This document shows, piece by piece, positions 15,994 through 21,535 of a stretch of DNA of 21,535 nucleotides. The notes beneath the pieces are model-generated. The model had not been told where the DNA came from. It did no database searches and saw only the letters and a program-made list of their open reading frames with translations. The stretch covers positions 1-21,535 of the forward strand of contig JAEDEY010000029.1 of assembly GCA_016293065.1 (NCBI GenBank), given 5' to 3'. Position 1 is the stretch's first letter, and each line of letters starts with the position of its first letter. This DNA is from Bacteroidales bacterium. Its GTDB lineage: Bacteria > Bacteroidota > Bacteroidia > Bacteroidales > UBA3663. Both the position numbers and the translations under genes were made by a program.

Positions 15994-16910
15994 TAATTAA
16001 GTTTGAAACGATCGATGCCTTCCTTCAGGAAGCCAACACTCTGCTTAGCCGCTGCTATACCAGCATTGCTGTTTGCCTCAGCTGTCTGAGCTCCGCTTTT
16101 CTTAGGTGTAAAGAATACGCGAGTACCGAATTTTTCGACAAAATCATCGGCCGCAGCTGGCTTGACATCTGCAATATATTTGAAGTCTGCACGCTCTTCC
16201 ATCAGCTTCATCAGACCTGCCTCATCGACCACTTCCTTGCGAGCTGTATTGATGAGACATGCATTCTTTGGCATAGTCTTGAGCAGATCGTAATTGATTG
16301 AGCCGATGGTCTCCTTTGTGGCTGGGCAATGCAGACTCACATACTGGCAAGTGCTGTATAACTCAGGGATTGACTCGACAGCCTTGACGCCTGCCGACTC
16401 TATCTGCTCCTTGGTGAGGAATGGGTCGTAGGCATAAACCTCCATGCCGAATCCCTTGGCAACACGTGCCACGTTGCGTGCCACGTTGCCAAAAGCATGC
16501 AAGCCAAGGGTCTTGCCCATCAGCTCTGTGCCGGCAGCACCGCTAAACTGGTTGCGGCACTGGAACAGCAACATTCCGAAGACAAGCTCGGCAACAGCAT
16601 TGGCATTCTGTCCTGGAGTATTCATAGCCACAACATTATGAGCAGTGGCAGCAGCAAGGTCGATATTGTCGTAACCTGCACCTGCACGTACCACAATCTT
16701 GAGGTTCTTGGCAGCATCGAGCACTTCAGCATCGACGATGTCTGAACGGATGATGATGCCATCGACAGCAGCCACAGCTTCGAGCAACTGCTTCTTCTCA
16801 GTATATTTCTCAAGTTTCACCACCTCGATGCCTGCGGCTGTGATAATCTCTTCCATAGCCTTGACAGCAGCTGCTGCAAAAGGCTTTTCGGTTGCAATTA
16901 AAATCTTCAT
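15993..16910 (-). CDS. serA: D-3-phosphoglycerate dehydrogenase, short form
   Basis: 305 residues from the ATG at 16910. It oxidises 3-phosphoglycerate to 3-phosphohydroxypyruvate with NAD, the first step of serine synthesis. It has only the substrate and nucleotide domains (RAGAGYDNIDL 75-85; cofactor loop LGLHAFGN 135-142) and no ACT regulatory domain, as in short Bacteroidetes enzymes. The catalytic Arg is R224 in NTARKEVVDE. The usual His of the TPHxGA motif is replaced: the sequence reads TPKKSGAQTAEA with K270/K271. This fits the Lys-type (type IIIK) phosphoglycerate dehydrogenases. An in-frame start at 17015 would add 35 residues unlike the family N-terminus (normally MKxLIATEKPF), so it was rejected. 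The stop overlaps the next ATG (TAATG). Confidence 0.94.
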   Translation of the reverse strand: MKILIATEKPFAAAAVKAMEEIITAAGIEVVKLEKYTEKKQLLEAVAAVDGIIIRSDIVDAEVLDAAKNLKIVVRAGAGYDNIDLAAATAHNVVAMNTPGQNANAVAELVFGMLLFQCRNQFSGAAGTELMGKTLGLHAFGNVARNVARVAKGFGMEVYAYDPFLTKEQIESAGVKAVESIPELYSTCQYVSLHCPATKETIGSINYDLLKTMPKNACLINTARKEVVDEAGLMKLMEERADFKYIADVKPAAADDFVEKFGTRVFFTPKKSGAQTAEANSNAGIAAAKQSVGFLKEGIDRFKLN

Positions 16911-17044
16911 CGATTTCGGATAATTATATTCAAACAACGGCCACGAGGTCTGGTCTTCCTTTGCACTCTCCTTACCTAAGATGTGCGGGTCTTTCACCAT
17001 TATTGATATTCCCATAGCCGTCGTCTGCCAATATTGACAATTTG
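16911..17044 (-). other. serC-serA spacer, possible leader
   Basis: 134 nt with no clear promoter box. The serA frame stays open through nearly all of it, up to an ATG at 17015. A TAAGGAG-like sequence near 16967-16973 precedes a GTG frame of 19 codons whose TGA overlaps the serA ATG. Neither is convincing as a gene. The spacer may act as an untranslated leader or a coupling region. Confidence 0.3.
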
Positions 17045-18112
17045 TTAAATGCTCTTTTCAAAATCCTTCATGCAAGCAACGAGTGCATCTACGCCCTCGA
17101 CTGGCATTGCATTGTAGAGAGATGCGCGGAAGCCACCTACTGAACGATGTCCCTTGATGCCAACCATGCCACGACCCTTGGCGAACTCGAAGAACTGGTC
17201 GCTGAGCTCAGTGTATTCATCATTCATCACGAAGCATACGTTCATACGGCTGCGGTCTTCAGTTGCTACTGTTCCACGGAACAGACGGTTGCGGTCGATC
17301 TCGTCATACAGCTTTGTTGACTTCTCGACAGCAAGCTTTTCGAGAGCCTTCAGGCCACCGAGCTCCTTGTACCACTTGAGAGTCTGAAGACAAGTGTAGA
17401 TTGGAAGACAAGGAGGAGTATTGAACATAGAGCCTTTCTTGACATGAGTCTGATAGTCGAGCATTGTAGGAAGTGTGCGGCCTGTCTGTCCTAGGGCATC
17501 CTTCTTGACAATCACGATAGTGACACCTGCAGGACCTACATTCTTCTGAGCTCCTGCATAGATGAGGTCATACTTTGACACATCAACCGGATGACTCATG
17601 AAGTCGGAAGACATATCGCATACCAAAGGAACACTAACCTCAGGTGTCTGAAGAGTCTCTGTTCCGTAGATGGTATTGTTGCTTGTATAGTGGAAATAAT
17701 CGCTATCAGGCGATACGGTATAGTTCTTTGGAATATATGTATAGTTCTTATCAGCAGAACTGCCAACGACCTCGACTTCACCTACAAGTTTGGCTTGACC
17801 AATGGCATTGTGAGCCCATGTGCCAGTATCAATATACGAAGCTTTCGACTTTAGGAGGTTAAGGGGAGCCATGTAGAACTGAAGACTTGCGCCACCGCCA
17901 AGGAAGAGCACTTCATATCCTTCAGGAACCTCAAGGAGTTCCTTGACAAGAGCGTTTGTTTCATCGACTACAGCCTGAAACTCCTTGCTGCGATGAGAAA
18001 TTTCGAGCAAAGAGAGACCTGTTCCAGCAAAATTGTTAACTGCTTCGGCCGTTTGACTAATTGCGTATGGACTCAAGATTGATGGTCCTGCATAAAAATT
18101 GAACTTCTTCAT
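17045..18112 (-). CDS. serC: Phosphoserine aminotransferase
   Basis: 355 residues, the normal size for SerC, a cytosolic PLP enzyme that converts 3-phosphohydroxypyruvate and glutamate to O-phosphoserine and also serves pyridoxine synthesis. The N-terminal NFYAGPSILSPYA, the GGGASLQFYMAPLN cofactor/phosphate loop (72-85), the SHRSKEF motif (39-45), the SSDFMS segment and the PLP lysine K190 in YAGAQKNVGPAG are all present. The C-terminus has MVGIKGHRSVGGFRASLYNA. It heads the serine block. serA follows after 134 nt, and a promoter candidate lies about 160 nt upstream. Confidence 0.96.
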   Translation of the reverse strand: MKKFNFYAGPSILSPYAISQTAEAVNNFAGTGLSLLEISHRSKEFQAVVDETNALVKELLEVPEGYEVLFLGGGASLQFYMAPLNLLKSKASYIDTGTWAHNAIGQAKLVGEVEVVGSSADKNYTYIPKNYTVSPDSDYFHYTSNNTIYGTETLQTPEVSVPLVCDMSSDFMSHPVDVSKYDLIYAGAQKNVGPAGVTIVIVKKDALGQTGRTLPTMLDYQTHVKKGSMFNTPPCLPIYTCLQTLKWYKELGGLKALEKLAVEKSTKLYDEIDRNRLFRGTVATEDRSRMNVCFVMNDEYTELSDQFFEFAKGRGMVGIKGHRSVGGFRASLYNAMPVEGVDALVACMKDFEKSI

Positions 18113-18253
18113 TTCAATATTTGTTAATACTTAAATAACACCAAAAATCAATACAATATTATAATAATGGAAAAAACAAGCGCAAGTGCACAAACAAATC
18201 CGATAAAAGAAACATTTGACAGATATGTACCTACAATACGCTTGAATTATCAG

Positions 18254-18267
18254 AATCAATATTGATT
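18254..18267. promoter_or_regulatory. 14-bp palindrome at the predicted serC transcription start
   Basis: AATCAATATTGATT is a perfect palindrome located 7 nt downstream (in minus orientation) of the predicted -7 box, so it covers the expected start of transcription. That is a typical operator position. No regulator is identified, and AT-rich palindromes can occur by chance. Confidence 0.4.
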
Positions 18268-18274
18268 ACCGATG

Positions 18275-18308
18275 CAAATATATAGATAATTTTTGTAATG
18301 CAATCAAA
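18275..18308 (-). promoter_or_regulatory. Bacteroidetes-type promoter for the serC operon
   Basis: On the minus strand a TTTG (18305-18308) is followed after 22 nt by TATATTTG (18275-18282), matching the Bacteroidetes -33 TTTG and -7 TAnnTTTG elements, with spacing slightly longer than the usual 19-21. Transcription would start near 18268, giving a leader of about 155 nt before serC. The rest of the 287-nt spacer 18113-18399 is AT-rich, and I see no gene or clear terminator in it. Confidence 0.5.
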
Positions 18309-18399
18309 ATAATGCTTTTTTTTTGATAATAGTTGAATTTTGTTATCTTTTTAGCCCATAAAACACAATTAATGTAAGTTTGGCTGATAAAAATGTGAT

Positions 18400-19338
18400 T
18401 TATTTCAGGAGTTCGTTTTTCTCGGTCGTCCAACCCTCTCGCTGAGAAAGTCCACATGGATCTCCGACAAACATTTTTGCTGCTTCTGCACAACCCTTGG
18501 TCTGCCAATCGAGCCAAGCGGTAGCAACAATCGCAAATTCTCCGCCATGAGGCTGAGAGTATGTTCCGCCATGACCTACCGGGTAGTTACAGGCAAAGGC
18601 TGGTACATGATTGATGCGATGGAAGTCGTCCATTCCATTCTCGTAGGCTATGTCTTCATTTCCACCCAGCATATATAGCACCGGCACTTTTATTTCCTTG
18701 AGCTTCTCCTTGCTTGGCATTGGCATGTCAGGCATGGCAACAGAAGGATTAATAAACAATCCGCTATTGCATATCATGATGCCCGAAAGTCGCGGATCGG
18801 CACAGTTATCCAAGGTCTGCAGTCCACCGCACGACATACCGGCTGCAACGATATGCTTCGTATCTACCTTATTATAATAAGGGCTTTCCTTGTCTGCATT
18901 CTGTGCTATCACCCAGTCGATCGATTCAATCTGCTGTGCACTTGTCGAACGAATGGTGTCGAAATTGTATGGCTCATCTTCTTTTGGCATATATCCTGTT
19001 GCAACGATGAGGTAGCCGTGCGAGGCAATCTCGTTGAGGAACAGATAATGTTCGAACGGAGAATTGTAACAAGCACCATTGCCCCAAACCACAACTGGCA
19101 AAGGCTTTTCGGCATTGAATTGCTCAAGATCCTGAGGACAGAACACAGTATGCATCAGCAGGCTCGGCTCCTCTTGCATCACTGCCTTGTAAGGTCCAGT
19201 ACCTCCATCCTCTACGATGCGGAAGTCTGTAGCCGTTACTTTTGGCTTCTGGGTTTCATTTGAAGTCTTTGGCTTAATGGAACATGCTGTCATGACAGTT
19301 GCGACAGCAAGGACTGAAAATAAGGCGAAGTGTCTCAT
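18400..19338 (-). CDS. Alpha/beta-hydrolase lipoprotein
   Basis: 312 residues. A lipoprotein signal ends at C19 (VMTAC), so it is anchored in the envelope. The nucleophile elbow is GMSCGG with S169. Likely triad partners are D229 in GGNEDIAYENG and H256 in YPVGHGGTYS. VVVWGNGACYN (82-92) is the oxyanion-hole region. The fold resembles chlorophyllase/dienelactone-hydrolase-like esterases, and the C-terminal WLDWQTKG motif is common in this group. The substrate is unknown. An esterase acting on an acylated glycan is possible but not shown. It has its own promoter candidate shared back-to-back with the PIN gene and ends 287 nt before serC. Confidence 0.82.
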   Translation of the reverse strand: MRHFALFSVLAVATVMTACSIKPKTSNETQKPKVTATDFRIVEDGGTGPYKAVMQEEPSLLMHTVFCPQDLEQFNAEKPLPVVVWGNGACYNSPFEHYLFLNEIASHGYLIVATGYMPKEDEPYNFDTIRSTSAQQIESIDWVIAQNADKESPYYNKVDTKHIVAAGMSCGGLQTLDNCADPRLSGIMICNSGLFINPSVAMPDMPMPSKEKLKEIKVPVLYMLGGNEDIAYENGMDDFHRINHVPAFACNYPVGHGGTYSQPHGGEFAIVATAWLDWQTKGCAEAAKMFVGDPCGLSQREGWTTEKNELLK

Positions 19339-19378
19339 AAAATAGTAAATAAAGTAATGTATTTGTTGTTTTCGATGG

Positions 19379-19408
19379 CAAAGTTACATAAATATTCTCA
19401 AAAACAAA
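19379..19408 (-). promoter_or_regulatory. Promoter candidate for the alpha/beta-hydrolase gene
   Basis: On the minus strand TTTG (19405-19408) and TAACTTTG (19379-19386) are separated by 18 nt, close to the Bacteroidetes consensus. The start codon at 19338 lies about 40 nt downstream of the -7 box. Confidence 0.5.
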
Positions 19409-19417
19409 AAGTTTGTA

Positions 19418-19448
19418 TTGCCAAAAAGCAAAAAAAGCATTATCTTTG
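19418..19448 (+). promoter_or_regulatory. Promoter of the PIN-domain gene
   Basis: TTG at 19418-19420 and TATCTTTG at 19441-19448 are separated by 20 nt, a good match to the Bacteroidetes -33/-7 pattern, and GCG follows the -7 box. The ATG at 19477 lies 28 nt downstream. This placement argues that the longer in-frame ORF starting at 19330 is not the true start. Confidence 0.65.
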
Positions 19449-19476
19449 CGCCCGATGTTTTTATAAACACCCGTTA

Positions 19477-21051
19477 ATGAAAAAAAATAATACACAAAAC
19501 ACTGTCGAAGCACCCGAACAGGCAGCAGTCACCGACATGCCTCAGGTTGAAGCAGCGCCAAAGAAAAAGACGACTCGCTCACGAAAGAAGGTTGTTGCTC
19601 CAGTGAAAGAAGAAGAGATTAAGAAAGAGGAGACTCGTGTTGTAACCGAGACTCCCGTAGTAGAGAAAACCGAGACAAAGCCTATTCCTCGAATAGCCGC
19701 CGACCTTGTCATCAAAGACTTCTGCGACCTTGCCAACAGCGGCAATCGCGTGCCTTTGCTCAAAGATGACCAGATACAGCAGCTAACTCTCGAAGAAGCT
19801 GAGGAACGTCACATAACGATGGAGGCTATCCTTGCCAATGTACTCGATTACGACGTGGTATTAAGCGATACCAACATCTGGCTTGAACTTCTCGTTGGCC
19901 ACACAAGCAGCCATTCCGACCCTCGTGTCAATGCGCGTCTGCAATTTGAACGCCAATTAGAATTCATCAGCAAGATGATGAAGCGAATCGGCGGACGTTT
20001 TACCATCATGAGCGAGACTTACGAGGAGATCGACCGATTTGCATCGATCCAGGAGCCTACCAACTACAAAGATGCCGACTGGACCGACGAGATTCTGTGT
20101 CGTAATGTTGCCGCACGCCTTGCCAAGCGTCTTATGCTCTCTCAGCAGAAAGAAAACCGTCTGCGCATCGTGGGGATATGCAGTGAGTGTCATCACGGGG
20201 CTTTTGCCGACCCTGCCATCATACGTCACACCGTAGAACTCTTTGCTCAAGGCAAGAAAGTGCTGTTGCTGACAAATGACGCCTCGGTAGGAATACGCAG
20301 CCTCGGAATGTGTGACGACCTTCAGCGCGTAAACAATATCGATGACAAGACATGGCGATCTGTCTATGAGCCTCAGCGCCCAATGGTGCTAACTATGGAC
20401 GATCTGAAACTTCTCGACAACTACACTCGTCAGTACCACTATCTGATGATGGCAGCGGGCAGCACATGGATGCAGAATGTTGGTCAGCGAGAGGCAATCA
20501 CTCACGAGCATCCTCTCAGCTTATGGCTCGACGGATTCCGTCCGGGAGACAAGCACGAACGCCGAAGTGACCGTATCGAAGAAATGCGCCGTGAAGAGCA
20601 AAAGGCTCGACAAAAGCAAAACAATAACAACAACAAGAGACAAGAACAGCCAAGCAACAAACAGGCTCAGCAAAAACCAGCCCAGCAACCAACTAAGAAT
20701 TCGACTGCTGATACAAAGCAAACTGGCACTGAAGCCAAACCGGTTGCTCCAGAAGTGAAGCCTGTTCTGACAGAAGCTAAGCTTATTAGTCCTGAGACTA
20801 AGTCTGAAACTGCAGATACAAAACCTGCAAAGAGCGAAAACAATGCTACTGTTATCGAAGCCCAGAGTAATTCAGCAGAAACTAATGTTGCTACTCCAAC
20901 CGATGCTCCTATCAGTTCTTTTGGCTCAACAGCCGAGATGATGGATCTCATTGCTCCTCAGCCAGGAGAAAAGAAGTCTCGCACTCGTCGCAGTAGCCGC
21001 CGACGCAATACAAGCAACAAGAAGCAAAACAATTCACAAGAACCAGTCTAA
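19477..21051 (+). CDS. PIN-domain (probable RNase) protein with long disordered tails
   Basis: 524 residues from the ATG just after the promoter. The folded middle (about 110-345) looks like a PIN nuclease domain: VVLSDTNIWLELL with D131, RFTIMSETYEEIDRF with E180/E184, GAFADPAIIRH with D245 and VLLLTNDASVGIRSL with D268, the expected acidic metal ligands. The first 70 residues are a K/E/T-rich linker with a basic KKKTTRSRKK patch. The last 170 are low-complexity: an E/R/K/Q helix, a Q/N stretch, repeated EAKP/TKP units, then the basic end SRTRRSSRRR. Such tails suit RNA or ribosome binding. No signal peptide, so cytosolic. It is monocistronic between its promoter and a strong terminator. RNase activity is inferred from the fold; no antitoxin gene is next to it. 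Confidence 0.75.
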   Translation: MKKNNTQNTVEAPEQAAVTDMPQVEAAPKKKTTRSRKKVVAPVKEEEIKKEETRVVTETPVVEKTETKPIPRIAADLVIKDFCDLANSGNRVPLLKDDQIQQLTLEEAEERHITMEAILANVLDYDVVLSDTNIWLELLVGHTSSHSDPRVNARLQFERQLEFISKMMKRIGGRFTIMSETYEEIDRFASIQEPTNYKDADWTDEILCRNVAARLAKRLMLSQQKENRLRIVGICSECHHGAFADPAIIRHTVELFAQGKKVLLLTNDASVGIRSLGMCDDLQRVNNIDDKTWRSVYEPQRPMVLTMDDLKLLDNYTRQYHYLMMAAGSTWMQNVGQREAITHEHPLSLWLDGFRPGDKHERRSDRIEEMRREEQKARQKQNNNNNKRQEQPSNKQAQQKPAQQPTKNSTADTKQTGTEAKPVAPEVKPVLTEAKLISPETKSETADTKPAKSENNATVIEAQSNSAETNVATPTDAPISSFGSTAEMMDLIAPQPGEKKSRTRRSSRRRNTSNKKQNNSQEPV

Positions 21052-21063
21052 CTCGGCATACAT

Positions 21064-21104
21064 AAAAAAAGCAAAGAGATTTCAACGTTCTCTTTGCTTT
21101 TTTT
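21064..21104 (+). terminator. Bidirectional rho-independent terminator
   Basis: Stem GCAAAGAGA (21071-21079) / TCTCTTTGC (21089-21097) with a 9-nt loop, flanked by an A-run (21064-21070) and a T-run (21098-21104) that also pair. It starts 12 nt after the PIN gene stop and would also stop minus-strand transcripts coming from the right edge. Confidence 0.9.
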
Positions 21105-21348
21105 ACCCATCTGACAGATAATTATTAATATATATCTTAAGTCAATATAGATGAGATTATGTGTGCATCTGGAAATATTTATTATTCTGAGTTATCATTC
21201 TTTTGCACCTTAAAGCAGTATAATGCACTCGAGAGATGAACAATAATCCGACACCTTTGACAGATTGCAATATTTGTTGCAAATCCCAATCGCTATCATA
21301 CAGACCGCAGCTGGGAATTATTTTTGTTATGATCAGATGCTTTGTTTC
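21105..21348. other. AT-rich intergenic stretch, no gene recognised
   Basis: 244 bp between the terminator and the minus-strand partial gene. The minus frame that follows that gene's stop stays open for about 65 codons (reading down to about 21145), but it has no good start and no family I recognise. It may be decayed sequence. A small TTGCAA-N6-TTGCAA repeat lies near 21264-21281. Confidence 0.35.
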
Positions 21349-21535
21349 TTACAGTTTCTCTACCTCTTCGGCAGAAAGGTCTAGAGAAGCAGAGATGATA
21401 GCGACAGGAACGCCATTCTCTTTATGAGCTTTTGCATTCTTATAGCGCTCTTCTAATTTGCCTTCTGCTCGGCTATACTTCAAGGCTGAGAGGTTTGTGC
21501 GATAGATATCCAGAAGTCTCAGATATCGTCTCTGC
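21349..21535 (-). CDS. Partial: C-terminus of an Rpn/PD-(D/E)XK transposase-like nuclease
   Basis: Only the last 61 residues are in the window; the 5' part runs off the right edge. The visible sequence has YLRLLDIYRTNLSALKYSRA, an EGKLEER charged helix, then an AKAHKENGVPVAIISASLDL segment and SAEEVEKL followed by TAA. This order (short helix, EGK-type charged linker, AKxxKxxG...LSxEEVxKL end) is what I know from the C-termini of Bacteroidetes Rpn-family recombination-promoting nuclease/putative transposases. The catalytic PD-(D/E)XK part is not visible, so the call rests on the tail alone. Confidence 0.55.
   Translation of the reverse strand, partial: QRRYLRLLDIYRTNLSALKYSRAEGKLEERYKNAKAHKENGVPVAIISASLDLSAEEVEKL

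Noticed and set aside
16911..17015. N-terminal extension of SerA
   Set aside because: Family N-termini begin at MKxLIATEKPF. The extension has no family match that I recognise, though it is kept as a low-interest finding.
18113..18253. Possible riboswitch in the serC leader
   Set aside because: AT-rich leader without a strong multi-stem fold or a motif of a known riboswitch class.
19330..19476. 49-residue extension of the PIN protein
   Set aside because: It would run through both promoter boxes and overlap the divergent gene. The ATG at 19477 follows the -7 box properly.
21264..21281. TTGCAA-N6-TTGCAA repeat as an attachment site or operator
   Set aside because: Short, each half is itself a palindrome, and nothing nearby supports a function.
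21145..21348. Open minus frame continuing past the Rpn-like stop codon
   Set aside because: No start codon in a sensible place and no recognisable family. Treated as noncoding or decayed.

Overview
The window looks like chromosomal DNA from a Bacteroidales bacterium, most likely Prevotella or a close relative. The evidence is the families present: DUF4831, a short SerA without an ACT domain, GH3 and GH95 lipoprotein or secreted glycosidases, and a PIN protein with low-complexity tails. The promoters also fit, matching the Bacteroidetes TTG/TTTG...TAnnTTTG pattern, and Shine-Dalgarno sites are weak or absent. Genus is inferred from family resemblance only.

Fourteen genes on the minus strand run almost without a break from 18112 down to 57. 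Read in transcription order, the first block (18112-13115) is serine biosynthesis: serC, serA, a PAS/degenerate hybrid histidine kinase joined to serA by a TAATG stop-start, and a DUF1015 protein. A promoter and a 14-bp palindrome lie upstream of serC. The second block (13011-7516) is a housekeeping string: a YIP1-like membrane protein, smpB, recR, a Nudix hydrolase, a DUF4831 secreted protein, an S41 C-terminal processing protease and a dCMP deaminase. Three successive gene pairs in it overlap by 8-11 nt. The third block (7500-57) is a carbohydrate cluster of a GH95 lipoprotein and two secreted GH3 enzymes, ending in a rho-independent terminator at 1-31. It starts only 15 nt after the dCMP deaminase gene and has no SusC/SusD pair or regulator beside it in the window.

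Upstream of the serC promoter is another minus-strand gene, an alpha/beta-hydrolase lipoprotein (18400-19338). It is divergent from a plus-strand gene (19477-21051) for a PIN-domain, probably RNase, protein with long disordered basic and Q/N-rich tails. The two share a 138-bp spacer carrying back-to-back promoters. A strong bidirectional hairpin terminator follows the PIN gene. The right edge holds the 3' end of a minus-strand gene whose C-terminus resembles Rpn/PD-(D/E)XK transposase-like nucleases.

The most interesting points are: (a) a kinase-like sensor that has lost its phosphoacceptor histidine, translationally coupled to serA; (b) a DUF1015 protein with a DGHHR box like that of ParB/SerK proteins, next to serCA; (c) an octamer repeat array with two oppositely oriented halves between the serine and housekeeping blocks; (d) hairpins that embed the stop codons of two genes; (e) a GH95 with Thr where fucosidases are reported to have His, suggesting alpha-L-galactosidase activity on xylan side chains; and (f) the PIN protein with its disordered tails. 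I saw no tRNA, rRNA, CRISPR array, complete IS element or recognisable riboswitch.
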